The notes: a model not told the origin generated them from the sequence alone. Shown: positions 46,331-58,184, numbered from the stretch's first letter. The stretch is DNA of 64,000 nt from Trametopsis cervina (GCA_022385755.1 MU278353.1:62001-126000); one strand, 5' to 3'. Numbers and translations: made by a program.

Positions 46331-47856
46331 TCATTGTTGTAAGTTCCACGGGATCTGCATGTACAAATATCTTGTGAGTGCTAGGGAATAACTATACGTC
46401 TGGTGTGCAGCACTGACCGCCGGTTGAAGATGCTTTCTGGGCCGGTGTAAAACAGGAAGTCGTATAAAGAGACACCGACTACCACAATCATCAACAAAAT
46501 GCGCCCGAGGATCTGAAGAAACACTCACCAAGTGCACCAAGGATTGGGGACATTACGCCACACCAGATCCAATATTGGCTAATATTGACAGGGTTAGCAT
46601 GAGTATGACAGGACGAATATGAACAACGCACTGTCTGAAGTTAAACACTGCGACGCGGGGAGACATTCATATCAGTGATTTTGAGTATTAGTATACGGTT
46701 TGAGCTCACCTTGCGCCCCATATCCAACCATAGCAGTCAACATCCGAGGGCCAAGATCTCGAGCAGGGTTAAGCGCGAATCCTACGTCATACAAGTACGA
46801 AGTCAGTAGCAGGGCGATATTGTTGACTCTATGACGCACCTGTTTGAGCACCAATAGAAACGCTGACACCGAGAAGAGTCATAAAAAGAATCATCGGTAC
46901 GCGTTCCGCAGAAGCAGGACCCTTGCGTTTGTCTGTGGCCGCACAGATGGCGAGGAGAAGCATGGCTGTACCGAGGAACTAGGTACAGAATTAGTAAATG
47001 GCATCTGAAGCTTGACGAACGTCGAATTACCTCCTCAAAAAAGGCGGAAACGTTGGTTAAATAGTCAGCCTGCATAAACGACATGAGTGTCAAAACGGCA
47101 GTGTTGTAGATTGGCGCACTGACCGCGAATGTGCCAAACAGACCAGCCGTAGCCAGAGTCCGCACGTTCCTTCCACCCTCGAAGGCGTCGATGGCGTGAA
47201 TATAATTACCATAGACGATGCCTGCCCCGCAGATACCGCCTAAGAGCTGTGCCACGATGTAAAGTGGCACCTTCCTCCACGGGAAGTCGCGAAGTGTGGC
47301 CATCGCGAGAGTGACGGCGGGATTGATGTGCCCGCCCGAGATGCTGCCCGAGACCCAGGCACCAAGCCCAATACCTACACACTTTTAGCTGTACATCGAC
47401 ATGAATGGAGAGAAACGGCCGTACCAACTGCCCAACCAAAAGACACCGATAGCCAATCCTGGATTTCGCATACAACGTCAGAAACCACTACAAAGAAGAG
47501 TATGAGGATACACTTACCCCCTTCGGTGGACCCAATACCGAAGAAGGGCTACTGGACAGCGTCACTGCACAGTTGACTCCAGAACCGAATATAACCAAAA
47601 TCATGACGCCGAAGAATTCCGCGGCGGGCTCACAAAGGAGCTCCCTGCAACGATGGTCAGACAGTATAGAAATCAAAGAGTGTCGAGGGCATACGTACCG
47701 CACTCGGGAACGACGTAGTGGTTCGACCGTGTATTGACTGAAGCTGTCACCGCCGAGTTCTTTCACCGCTGACGAGCTCAATGGGCTCGACGGCAGGCTA
47801 GACACGACCGCTACCTCGACTGGCATACTCTTTGAGGGAGCAACAGGAGCAGGCAT
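46331..47856 (-). CDS. Aquaglyceroporin 3 (MIP family)
   Basis: This is the third copy. Start at ATG 47854-47856 (MPAPVAPSKSMPVEVAVV). Blocks: [135 protein letters not shown], then GVSLYDFLFYTGPESIFNR and a short tail ending PWNLQQ with TGA at 46331-46333. Both NPA boxes are intact and the second is followed by R-D. Exons are short and the last two helices are spread over four of them. An ATTATATA element at 47921-47928 and a donor GTGAGTACC in the leader suggest a 5' UTR intron. Confidence 0.9.
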
Positions 47857-49621
47857 GGTGTCCAAGGCTTTTTGAGGGAGAGGTGTGGGGGGATGAGGAA
47901 CAGGTACTCACCTGTGCTACATTATATACTGCGCAGGTGGCATCAAGGGATTATCAGGCATGCTACGAAAATTATTATTCAGTCGAAGTTGAGTAACGGA
48001 TTTGTACGGGAACATCGCTAGACGCGCAGATGTCCAGGTGAGCCTAAGCGTCTGATCAAAGAATACATTGACCTCACCTCGTAAAAGAGGGTACCAACAC
48101 ATACTCGGTTGTTCCACATCCTACTTCGCCGAGAAGCTGTACTTTTACCTTCTCAAATACTGTGCACCACCTCAAAGACAATGAGAGCCGTATACGGTAG
48201 GAAGAAAGTCAAAACATTCTTACAGTGTCTAGACGCTTGCGCCCTTGCCGGGCCCTTTCCACGGAAGTAGTCTGGCGGCCTTGAATTCTTGTTTTGCTGG
48301 ATTCCTCGGATTGGATTCCATGCTCCGGGGATTGTTACGGATACGTCAAAAGCGTCGGCCACGAGGCTTGGAAACGCGACGTGTACGCCATCATATCGTA
48401 AAAAGGCACGTTGTACCGCCGCTCAGAGAGCGTCGGCCCCTGGTGCGGTCTGGATGAACATGAAAGACGTCGAAACGACAGGCGCAGCAGTGCATAGCTA
48501 CAAGTCCTATCTCCTTGAGAATACCTAGTCTGAGGATGAATGTAACGGTTGACCCGCGAAGATGTTGCACTGTAACTGCTGTCCTTTCGCGTGAGATCCT
48601 CGCGGAAATGTCTTTTCCGCCAGGGTTTCGAGTGTCGTTGTATGCCGGACCTGCAAGGTACGCTTTCGTTGGAATCAAGCGTTCCTTAACGCTGCAGCGC
48701 AACAGATAACACCTGTCGCCGGACAACGTCGCAAGCGCGATGCATGGAGGAGCATTCATGAGCGGAGAACCAAATTGATGCGTACTTGGTCGTTTCGGAC
48801 CTCTTGTGTTCGAGATTCGGGAAGAGCGTGTACCCTCTCCAGGGCATAACCTGATTGTGCAACGGCAGAATTTAGTCAGATCACGGTTTAGCTATCGCAC
48901 CTGATGTTAACAGAAGCATTCCTCTCACAAGAAGCTGTCTGCCGTGCCCGAAAATAGTATGCGGTGAGTGAGTGACACACAGGAAGGACAACAAAGAACT
49001 CACAAGAAATGCTTGTAAAGCAGCACACGCGTCGGGACGACTGCGCCGTGTATTCCATCATGCAGATTCAGAGCCGGCACGCACTTCGCTCATCTAGTCG
49101 AAAGATGAAACTGCAGCTTCTTACTCCACGCGACACACATAAAAAGGATATGCTGGGACTGTTCAGTACATTGCGTACTCGCAGTGTGACCTGAAATACC
49201 CATGAACGTCATACGACACGGATGGTCGTGGACGAGAGGCAACGGACGCGTCGGAGGCGAGAACGAACACGACTCGGTCCCATCCGGGATCGACTCCACT
49301 GGCCCGAATAGGAAGGTGAGTAGGCTCAAGAGATCACTCTTCCCACTTCTTACTTCTGAGAATATTGTTGTAAGTGGAGCAGACCCTTGTTTTGCAACGG
49401 CAGTAAGTGTTATTACATCAATAAGCTCTCATCATATTCTTCCCAATCTTGTACCTTGTGGACATTTATGAAGGCACATTCAGCAAAGAGTAAAGATTCG
49501 TCCACGGTTCTGCGCGCTCCGAAGAACTTACTCCACCATCCTAATATCTGACTACACGCCTCGAGGCTACGGCCTTGTTAACAAGAAGGTGCCCTAAAGA
49601 ATACCAGACAATCTTAGAAAT
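47857..49621. other. Region without a supportable gene
   Basis: About 1.8 kb of mixed short frames. Minus-strand stretches near 48390-48760 (for example TAVTVQHLRGSTVTFILRLG) look protein-like but cannot be joined into a gene. Possibly a worn relic. Confidence 0.35.
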
Positions 49622-49923
49622 TCACCTTCGCCGCACGTAAAATTTCATGGTGCCGTACACACGCTGGAGACCCACAACCGTGAAGGTGTTCTCACCTTCG
49701 AAGGCGTCTTGAACCGTCGTACGGTCGCCAAACAGCGCATGTTCGTTTTCTTGAGGAGTAAGAAACTCCGGGTTCTTGCTGCGCTAATGAGGCAGCTTGC
49801 TCACCTGATACCACCGCATGATTAGGCCAAGACGGCACAGCTAATGATCACGTCAGCGTCATTCAAGTTCTCAAAGCTGAACAGCTGCATGTCTTCAACC
49901 CACCACGGGTCATACTCTACCAT
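49622..49923 (-). pseudogene. Coding-like fragment, unrecognised
   Basis: Two blocks read as protein on the minus strand. ATG 49921-49923 starts MVEYDPWWVEDMQLFSFENL then NDADVIISCAVLA before a stop; lower down EFLTPQENEHALFGDRTTVQ, DAFEGENTFTVVGLQRVYGT and MKFYVRRR end at a TGA (49622-49624). Between them LIMRWYQ and RSKNPEF flank a 21-nt GTGAGC..TTAG segment, too short for an intron, and the frame shifts. It is probably the remnant of a gene whose family I do not recognise, although an unusual exon pattern is possible. Confidence 0.4.
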
Positions 49924-50127
49924 CACCCCGCATGCGAGCGGTCTTCATTGCGACCTCCAGCCTGTCACATTTCGCGCTCTTACTCAGAGATAGCACAGGT
50001 GAGTCATACACCCAAGCAATTACATAGCTTGCATATTTCACAATTTTGGATTTCCACACCAGTACCAGACAATTAGTAGAGTAGTTTCCAGTAACCAAGT
50101 ACCCGAAGTTTCCTCTCGACTCAACGC

Positions 50128-51246
50128 TTATCCCTCGAAGACGATGCTGGCACCGAAGCGGTGCGCGGGGCCAGAGGGAACAGCCTCGTTCAGGCGGTTG
50201 GTGTCGAGAGCGAGACCGAAGGAGGCACGAACACCGGGACGCAGAGCCTGGGTGTAGCCTGCAGACGAGGGGTAAGTCATTGACCGAAGGTAAAAAGATA
50301 TAGGGAAACGTACCGAGACCGAGGACACCAGCGTTGGTGATCTTAGCCTTGACGAAGGCAGCACCGTCGAGGTATCTGAGAGAACCAACACGTCAGATTT
50401 GTTGATAAGTGCGGTGTCTGATTGGATACTTACGACTTAACGCCAACCTCAAGGCCAACACCCTGGGTGGTAGCCTTGGTGTCGTAGACAGCCTTGGCAC
50501 CAGCCTCAACGTCAGCGGATACACGGTGGTAGTAGCTGGCGGAGAAGACGTTCAGGTTGTTGAGTGCCTGGAGGGTGACGGCGTATTCGGGTGCGCTGAA
50601 GCCGGCGGCAGCAGCGTAGCGAGTGACCTTGCCCTCGGTGACGTTGTAGGCGGCCTCAGCACCAATGAGGAAGCCGTCACGGCCGACGACGGTGTCAGCA
50701 GTCAGAGTGGGGCCCTGGACGCGAGTGTGAGTGTATGTTTATGATGTATGCATGAAAAAACGCGTACCTTGAAAAGGTCAAGGACAGCGCGGGTGTGGAG
50801 ACCGGGCTGCTTGTAGATGGAGGTAAGAGCAGCGGTCTTCGCGCCGCCATCAGCAGCGAGGGTGGTGTTCAAGTCGAACTTGAGGCCCTTGGTGAGGTGG
50901 TTCTCAGCCTCAAGGGTGGTGCGGATCAAGTTGGAGGTCGTCCAAGCCTGGGTGAGGACAAGACCGTGGGGCTTGCTCGTGTACTTGGCCTCGATGTCTC
51001 CATCGATCGCCTGGGTCTTCTCGTTGTTCTTGCCCGTGACCTTGAACGCAACGTTCGAGGGCGTGGAGGTCTTCACCTCAAGGTTGACATGACCGATGGG
51101 GTAATCCCGCTGGAGCAAGTCGTTAGACGACTTGCCGAGATCCTGCACGCGTCGTTGTCGTCAGCTACAAGTTTTTCGAGACCCAGCAGGGCTGGTTACG
51201 GCATACACACCTTCCAGGACGGGGGAACGGGTTGAGGGAGAGACAT
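50128..51246 (-). CDS. POR1: Mitochondrial outer membrane porin (VDAC)
   Basis: VDAC forms the 19-strand beta-barrel that passes metabolites and nucleotides across the outer mitochondrial membrane. Exon 1 encodes MSLPQPVPPSWK (amphipathic N-terminus). The rest gives DLGKSSNDLLQRDYPIGHVN, VAFKVTGKNNEKTQAIDGDI, EAKYTSKPHGLVLTQAWTTS, TLEAENHLTKGLKFDLNTTL, AVLDLFK, GPTLTADTVVGRDGFLIGAE, AAYNVTEGKVTRYAAAAGFS, NVFSASYYHRVSADVEAGAK, LEVGVKYLDGAAFVKAKITN, ALRPGVRASFGLALDTNRLN and HRFGASIVFEG. The ending F-G-x-S-I-x-F-E is the standard last strand. Five exons; stop TAA at 50128-50130. Divergent from the rhodanese-like gene with a 0.67 kb shared promoter. Confidence 0.95.
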
Positions 51247-51912
51247 GGTTGAGGTTGAGCGTGACGTTTGAGAGGAAAGTGTGGTGAATTGCTGGCGCCA
51301 TTTATGGGGTTCGGGTGTTTCCGTAACACCACCAGCTCTGGTACGCATCCTTTCGGCACACGTTCGACCTGTCCACCGCTCTGCCGCGCCTGCTGCTGCA
51401 ACGGCTGCATCCTGCTCCTTGCTTATGACTACTCTCAATACACATGCCTATTCGACGCGTCGGTAGCCCGACTTTGTCGCCTCTATGTCGCCCGACACGA
51501 CAAGCTCGCGAATATTCTTTACGGGAACACACGTTGGGGTTGCCCTAATCACGTCATAGCAGCTCGCACCAGAGGCCGGATCCGGGCTCATTTGACGTGC
51601 TAACGCGGAGGCCGCCTCTCATCTCTACACCTCTTGCTCGTCGTCATCGCCGCCGCATACATTGTATCGCTCGACGCTGTTCACCACGACGAGCTGAGGC
51701 GTCGGCATAACATCAATGTTATTCATAGGATATTGGATTACATAATGCGCGTTCAGCTCCGAGCCCGTCTCCGGCTCATGGCAAATCGGGTCTCTATCCA
51801 AAGATCACTCTGGCACCCTCGGCACCTTGCTCCCGTCCTACGTCCATTTTCATCTCTGTCTTCAACACTACCACTGCGTATGCGAGATTTCATAAAGAGG
51901 AACTCATCGACG
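51247..51912. promoter_or_regulatory. Divergent promoter of VDAC and the rhodanese-like gene
   Basis: No coding frame is supported. An in-frame ATG at 51880 upstream of the rhodanese start could extend that protein but is not needed. Confidence 0.45.
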
Positions 51913-52501
51913 ATGGTACTTAAGTATATCACACCCGACGTAAGTCATGTATTCATTGCGCAGCACTGAACATAATGATTTACATGTTCTGTACAGGATC
52001 TCGCGACGATCATAAAGAGCGAGAGAGTTGCGAACAAGGACTACTGCATCATTGACGTGCGCGACGACGATTGGTACGGCGGAAACATCAAAGGTTCACG
52101 GAACAGTCCCTCACACGGGTTCCTCCACAAGGTGGACAAGTTAGTGAATGAGACAAAGGACATCCCCATCGTTGTGTTTCACTGCGCGTTGTCGCAAGTA
52201 AGGTATGTTTTCTGAACCGCTACATCCGAGGGCCACCCAATAATCTTCGCTTGTTATTACAGAGGCCCGAAAGCAGCAAGGGTGCGTAGCCATGCAGGAC
52301 ATATGCTCTTCACACCCTGACCGATCACGGCAGGTTTACGCGGAGAGCCGCGACTTGTTACAAGCGGAAGGCAAGGACATCCCACACCAAGTCCTGGTCC
52401 TGCAAGGCGGCTTTTCGGATTTTCAAGCCAAGTTCCGTAAAGACCCCGAGCTCGTCGAGAACTGGGACGCGGAGGTCTGGGCTTCCGACTGGGCTATGTG
52501 A
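51913..52501 (+). CDS. Cdc25/rhodanese-like phosphatase (Ibp1/Ych1 type)
   Basis: Four exons give about 140 residues: MVLKYITPD, DLATIIKSERVANKDYCIID, VRDDDWYGGNIKGSRNSPSH, DIPIVVFHCALSQVRGPKAA, RVYAESRDLLQAEGK and VLVLQGGFSDFQAKFRKDPE. The active-site loop HCALSQVRG is a C-x5-R signature and is very close to that of fission yeast Ibp1, a small Cdc25-like phosphatase; the same fold also serves as an arsenate reductase in yeast. The Cys and Arg are both present, so catalysis is expected. The protein is single-domain and complete, ending WASDWAM at 52499-52501. Confidence 0.88.
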
Positions 52502-52712
52502 TTCGATGGGCATTAGTAGGGCCATTTCTGCTGGGTTAAGGGGCATCCCATGTGGTCCCCAGGTTGTAATCGGGAATAGGGATTAGATTGTAAATGTGAT
52601 GGGTTTGGGCTGGCCGACGTTGCCCGTACATATGTGTATATGCGCCTGTATTAATATTAGGATACGGGACGCTGTCTTCCGCAAGACCGTACCCGGAGTG
52701 GGTGTATTAGGA

Positions 52713-53284
52713 CTATGTCGATTGGGTCTTTGAGGCCGCTTCTTCCTCCGCTTTCTTTGCGAGTCGCCTTGGCATCGCCTCGATGACCATCTGTACGCGT
52801 GCCCGCTCGTCTCTCAAGGATTTCTGGCACATCATCCTATCCACAGTTCGCCTCATTAGACATTCGCTATGGTATGTCCGGAAAACGTACCATGTTCCGA
52901 TAGAGATCGCCGTGAACGTCCCGAACGCCCAATGGAAGGCTCCTATTCTGTCTACACGCCCGCACGGTCAATGTCATTGTCATTGTCAGACGCAGTCAAG
53001 AGAACACGCACTTGCGCGCAGCGTCAGGCTGCGGATCACGCCAACGCCGACTCCGCTGGCTATTCCACTCATGAGAGAGTTCCTCGCGCAGGGTATTTCA
53101 CCAAGGTGTTGGAAGTCATCTAGCGAGAGTCTCTTTCTTAACCCAACGATGGTCAGCGCGCATGCAGCGACGTGTAGAGGTGGCTAACCTTGACAGCTTC
53201 TTTCACATCTCCGGAGAGCGTCCCCGTCGTCTCTGTCTTGTATATTGGCTTAGGTGTTTCCGAGGGCGTGGATGGGGACTGCAT
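52713..53284 (-). CDS. COX20: Cytochrome c oxidase assembly factor COX20
   Basis: COX20 is an inner mitochondrial membrane chaperone that stabilises newly made Cox2 during complex IV assembly. Four exons join in frame: MQSPSTPSETPKPIYKTETT then GTLSGDVKEAVK, RLSLDDFQHLGEIPCARNSL, MSGIASGVGVGVIRSLTLRA, AFHWAFGTFTAISIGTW, then MMCQKSLRDERARVQMVIEA and MPRRLAKKAEEEAASKTQST. The conserved PCARxSLxxGIASG and HWAxGTFxxISxGTW segments mark the two TM helices, with the typical charged C-terminus. Intron ends (acceptors AAAG, AATAG, GATAG) were chosen as the only set that keeps frame. Stop TAG at 52713-52715; start at 53282-53284. No single long open frame reveals this gene. Confidence 0.88.
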
Positions 53285-54319
53285 GATTGCGGTTACAGTA
53301 CTGAATAAGGAACACAGTACAGACTGGGATGCAGCATTTCTGGTACATCACGTGACAGGCATCAAGTTGCGTTTTGATCCTGTTCGCTTGATTTCGTTCC
53401 TTCACTGTGGATTCTCAGTTGCAGTGATGCTTTCCCTCTGCAATGCTCTTATGTTCTCTTGGTCTCACATCGCTCGTCACGACGATATGTCGAAAATCAG
53501 TTCCCTACTAATTGCGTTGCATCTATCAGCGCGAGGCGGACGACCTGCAGAGCGCTACCCTTCAAATCCGACAAGTACGCAGTTGGTGTGCATCATCTCG
53601 ACAAGATATACATACCCATCACGGATTGCGACTGCAGACACGACTGCGCGATTGAGACGATGACTGACATGGTGAACGCCAGAATTTCCGCTCCTTTGGA
53701 ACTCCATCGCATCGCATACCAGCGGTACAGTATTTTTAGATCAGGTCTGTGTTGCCAGTAAAGGTTCAGTCGAACAGCCAGATGCTGTGTCCCCTGCATA
53801 AGCCCGGGACTGCGCAAGTACTGTAGCTCTTCGACTTCGACGCAATATGAGGTATTCCGAGTACCGAGACAATTGTGCACGACGATCAGACCGTGGTCCG
53901 CCAAGTCGCACCGGCTACTCGACGATGATATTTTCCAGATATCCCGAGCATTTCCAGTCCTCCCACATGTCTATGAAACTCGCCCAACATCACCGAACGG
54001 GCGGGGGTGTGTCTGATGCGAGGCTGATTGGCTGTGCAGAAGCCTGTCGCAGCCTCGGCTCCCAAGAATAACTCTCACAACTCACAATTGATGGGGTCGC
54101 GAAGTGATTGAGGTCATCCGAGGTACCTTATGTTTGGTTGCTACCACCAAGATGCCTGCAACAAATACATATACCGGGACGGGCGTGACCTGAGCCTGTT
54201 TCCTGCCACCTCCTCTCTGGACTGGTACACGGACTCTTTTTTCTCTCTCCTCTTCTCTTCTCTTCACGTCTCACGCCCTTTCTCGTCTTTGCGCCGGTCG
54301 CCTTGGTACCCCATTTGAG
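53285..54319. promoter_or_regulatory. Divergent promoter region of COX20 and aspartic protease 3
   Basis: About 1 kb with no supportable gene. The stretch before 54320 is CT-rich (54215-54300), a common basidiomycete core promoter feature. Confidence 0.45.
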
Positions 54320-56326
54320 ATGGTTTCAACGAGCTGGATTTCTTTAATCACCCTCATTCCTTCTCTTGCTGCTGCCCTGCCCTTTCACGTACCAGTCCAA
54401 CGACGCTCAGGCTTTTCGCTCCCCATAGAACGCAGGAGAGTAACGAGGAGCAGTCTTCACGATAGAGATGATTCAGAAGTTGCAGGAGGCAATGTGGGAC
54501 TCGGCGACTTGGCTGATTTGTGCGTCCATGCATACTAACCTCGGTTAGAAGTCATTTTGACAATAATCATTATCTGAAGGTTCTACACCGTCGCCATTCA
54601 AGCAGGAGATGTCCAGACTGCTGTTAACCTCGGTTCGTTCGCTGCGCCACCGCTATTCGAAAACATTGTCTTAATTGTCCCCTCGTACAGACACCGGCTC
54701 GAGTGACCTATGGGTGATGTCCGATACATGCGCAACACAGACATGTAAATCATCCACGTCGAGTCCATACCAAGCCTCGTCAGGCACCTCCACAGGCGCA
54801 AGCGTGGACCTCTTGTATGGCGACTCGACGTCGGGGACGCACGCCTCAGGGCCAGTAGTCCTGGACACTGTCACGGTCGCAGGGCTGTCTCTCCCTAGTC
54901 AGCCCCTCGCTGCCATAAACGACACCGACAACTCTGCTGTGCAAAATGGAGGAGCTGGGATCCTAGGGTTCGGTTTCCCGAGTCAGAGGTAATCATATTA
55001 CATGCATATGTGGAGGTTGTGCTCAACGTATGATTAGTTTCGTTCAGGCAGCTATAGTAAACGCAAGGGTGGGTGTCAAGCTGTGATGCTGCACAGTGAG
55101 GGTGTGAACTCATAAACCTTTGATAGTTCAATACTCCCGTGACGACAGATGAGTTCGTGTCAAGTGTAACAACGCTCGGTCCAATCGTGTCGCGACTCGC
55201 AGCTGCAGGCCACATCGAGCAGCCCTTGTTCGCGGTGCGTATCCAGAGTTCATGTCGTGGAATCTTCCTTCTTAAGCGTATCCTAGATCACCCTCCAGCG
55301 GGACACAGTAGACCTTGGAGGCAAAGGCCAAGTGACAATTGGCGAACTGCCCCAGGGTGTGGACAACTCTTCAATCACTTGGGTCCCAGTAAGACTTTAT
55401 AGCTCGGCGGACGGAGGGCTGAACCCGCCTACCTTCGCCAAGAACGAAGTCTACCCATTGCGATGGGAGGTACCTCTTGATGGTGTCTACCTCGATGGCA
55501 AGCAACTCCCCAGCACCAAATTGACTGGTACATCCCCGCAGCTTTCTGCTCTGATAGACACTGTAAGTGATGCCTGTTACATACGCTATACACGTCTCAC
55601 ACGTCTCCGCCGCAGGGAAACTCAATCGTGCGCGGCCCCCAAGACGTCGTCAACACCATCCTCTCCACCGTCTCCCCCACCTTCCGCCCCAACTCCAACG
55701 CGCCCGCAACATTCCCCTGCGCCACCGCACACACCCTCGCCTTCAAGATCGGCGGACAACTCTTCCCAATCGACCCCCGCGACTTCGTCTCCTCCACCTC
55801 CTCTCAAGACGCCAAGACCTGCGTCGCATCCAACATCGTCGCCACGGACCCCCCGTCAAAGGGCGCGCAGTTCTCCTGGAGCCTCGGCGACACCTTCCTC
55901 AAATCGAACCTCGTCGCGTTCTACTACGGCAACCTCACGCATCCCTCGCTTGACCCGCCCCGTATCGGGTTCATGTCCCAGGTCCCGCAGGACGCGACTG
56001 ACCTGCTGGAGCAGGCCGTCTCGGAGGCGCAGCAGAGCGGCGGGGTGTTCGAGAGCACTGTCGACGCTGCACCGACGGCATCTACCGTCCTCTCCCTCGG
56101 CGCGACGTCGTCCACCGCTGCACCCTCGACCTCGAGCACGGCGCCGCCGTCGCCTTCAGCGAGTGCCGTCATCGCGCAGGAGAGCGCGGCGCCATCGTCT
56201 ACGTCTGCGCCCGCTCCCACCCAGAGCGCGGACGACAAGCAGAAGAGCGGCGCGCTGCCCTCGTCACATCTCACGCTTCTCTTTGCTGCTGTACCGCTGC
56301 TGTCTCTGCTCTCGAATTGCTTGTGA
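54320..56326 (+). CDS. GPI-anchored aspartic protease 3
   Basis: Signal peptide MVSTSWISLITLIPSLAAAL, a basic pro-segment (QRRSGFSLPIERRRVTRSSL), then FYTVAIQAGDVQTAVNLDTG followed by SSDLWVMSDTCATQTCKSS (first catalytic site and a disulphide pair). GGAGILGFGFPSQ, TLQRDTVDLGGKGQVTIGEL, WEVPLDGVYLDGKQL and SALIDTGNSIVRGP follow, the last carrying the second catalytic DTG. A Ser/Thr/Ala/Pro-rich stalk ends in a hydrophobic segment, SHLTLLFAAVPLLSLLSNCL, with no basic tail, the pattern of a GPI-attachment signal. It differs from the two TM-anchored proteases upstream in anchor type and catalytic motif (DTG twice). The exon join around 54990-55130 is unresolved (a micro-exon is likely). Stop at 56324-56326. 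Confidence 0.88.
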
Positions 56327-56501
56327 CTCTGATGCGAATATATATCTCTGGGATTTTTGGACGGTTTGCTGCCATTTGTGCGAGTGTATCATCAAGGACG
56401 GTGTAATTATTACAATAGATTTGTATGTTACGGTGAGGTACGTCTGTTCGTTGTTCGTCATTCCCACTTTCTACTGGGAGCAATCCGTCGACCTAGGTGC
56501 G

Positions 56502-58184
56502 TTAACAGCCCATACGCGCGTCCGCGTAATACTGATCATCATTGTCGTCTGAGATGTCAGTCTCGGTGGGAGTGTATTCGTCATCGCTGACATCACAGAC
56601 AGCTAGCAGGGCTTTCACTTCTTCATGGATCCAGTCGCGATCCTCATCCGTCTCCCGATAAAAAGAGAACTTATCCACGGGGTTGCGACTTGACCAGTGA
56701 GGCTCTATGTCCTCAAGCTCAAGACGGATCTGATTCACGATATGAATATCACGTTCAGTAATTCCAAATCGAAAACGTACGTTCGAGAGGGCTTCCTCTG
56801 CTTCCTCTATCGCCCGAGCACTCGTGAAAAGCAAGCGGGACACTGCTCCTTTCGCAATCTTCGCATCGAACGTACGATACATCCTCAAGAAGCTAACGTT
56901 CACCTGCTCAGTGGCGTCCGGCTCTGGGTCGAAGTTCGTATTGTATGTGTTCTCCTTCTCCTTCCTCGCAGTGCGTTGCGCAAGGTAGTCTTTCCTGGCA
57001 CGCTTCACGGCAGGCGAATGGGTGTGGTACTCGGCGTTGATATTGTGTACCGCGCATTGGTATACTCTGCTATAGTTCAGCAAACGGTCATACGCCATTG
57101 CGGGAGCTTCTTCCATCTCCGGCGCATACATTGAGCTAAGGGCCCTGTGCCCTTTCTTGACGAGGACTCTTGCAGCTTTTCGCGCCTCCTCGTACCAGCC
57201 ATAATCGAGGGCGACAAAATACACGCGCAAAGGATCCGACGTGGCTTCGGGTACTCTCAAGCACTGTACGCGAAGATAATCCTCTGCTCCTCGAATCTCG
57301 TAGCGGTCGACCACGGCCATGAACGCTTTGATGTCTTCCAATCCGAAGATGTCCGGGTGACCGCGGTGGTAAAGCAGATCTAGGAGACGGCTCGCCTCAA
57401 CGCAATCTTCGTCCAATCGAAGAACACTTTGCTTTGGGAGCTCTCGGACGAGGTCTTTGAGGTGGCTGGACGCATGGATCATGTCTCTCTTATAGCATTC
57501 GAACTCTATGCCTTCCGTAGTCACGACTCGCAAGTCCGGAGGGTCGCCGACATCGAAGGAGGGAGCATAGAATGTCAGGTTTTGTGTAGCCGGCGTGTAC
57601 ACAGGGGTTCGCAGATCGTCGAGGAGACCGACTCTGAATTGCTGAAAGCGGAAGTACATCCCGGCGGATATGTGATTCGCCTCGGCGAGGGGGTCATCAA
57701 CATTGGACGTATGAGGCCGTGGAACGCGACGCGCGACGTGTGCGGCGAGATACGCCTCTCGCTCGAATCCAAATTGGCAGGCAATAACGAATATCCGCTC
57801 TGGCTCGTCAACCATAAAATCGGGGAGCGCATGTCGCAAAGCGGATCCCAGCTGCGGTCGTACAGCATAGCACCCAGAAGCCTCCAGGTTCTCCATAATG
57901 TCGTCCAGGTTGTCCACCGTGGGGTACGAACTGATGAGGATCGAGTACAGAATAGTGCTGCTGAACGGAACGTCGACTTTGGGTGCTATTTGTGATACGA
58001 ATGCGGGGTTCTCTTCTTCATCGTCGTCGCGTTTACTGACGAAGTCAACCAGGGACTTAAACTCACGCGAGATTCTAGATAGGATGCGCTTCTTTACGCG
58101 AAATTCTTTCGAGTCGAGGGAGCGGAGAACAAAGTCATAATCATGTCCGTCGAAGGGATGAGGCGCTGTCGTCGGTTTCACCAT
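56502..58184 (-). CDS. Protein with two BTB/POZ domains
   Basis: A single exon of 560 residues. The first BTB starts at HDYDFVLRSLDSKEFRVKKR with ILSRISREFKSLVDF, and the second at FYAPSFDVGDPPDLRVVTTE with GIEFECYKRDMIHASSHLKD, LDLLYHRGHPDIFGLEDIKA and VVDRYEIRGAEDYLRVQCLR. A helical region follows (YFVALDYGWYEEARKAARVL, MAYDRLLNYSRVYQCAVHNI), as in agaric BTB proteins, with an acidic C-terminus (DDEYTPTETDISDDNDD). BTB domains dimerise and often link substrates to Cullin-3. No zinc finger, Kelch or MATH domain is present. The lack of introns is unlike its neighbours and suggests a retro-derived or lineage-expanded member. Confidence 0.8.
   Translation of the reverse strand: MVKPTTAPHPFDGHDYDFVLRSLDSKEFRVKKRILSRISREFKSLVDFVSKRDDDEEENPAFVSQIAPKVDVPFSSTILYSILISSYPTVDNLDDIMENLEASGCYAVRPQLGSALRHALPDFMVDEPERIFVIACQFGFEREAYLAAHVARRVPRPHTSNVDDPLAEANHISAGMYFRFQQFRVGLLDDLRTPVYTPATQNLTFYAPSFDVGDPPDLRVVTTEGIEFECYKRDMIHASSHLKDLVRELPKQSVLRLDEDCVEASRLLDLLYHRGHPDIFGLEDIKAFMAVVDRYEIRGAEDYLRVQCLRVPEATSDPLRVYFVALDYGWYEEARKAARVLVKKGHRALSSMYAPEMEEAPAMAYDRLLNYSRVYQCAVHNINAEYHTHSPAVKRARKDYLAQRTARKEKENTYNTNFDPEPDATEQVNVSFLRMYRTFDAKIAKGAVSRLLFTSARAIEEAEEALSNVRFRFGITERDIHIVNQIRLELEDIEPHWSSRNPVDKFSFYRETDEDRDWIHEEVKALLAVCDVSDDEYTPTETDISDDNDDQYYADARMGC

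Noticed and set aside
53190..53663. Plus-strand frame of 157 codons
   Set aside because: It runs antisense across the COX20 first exon and promoter; no recognisable content.
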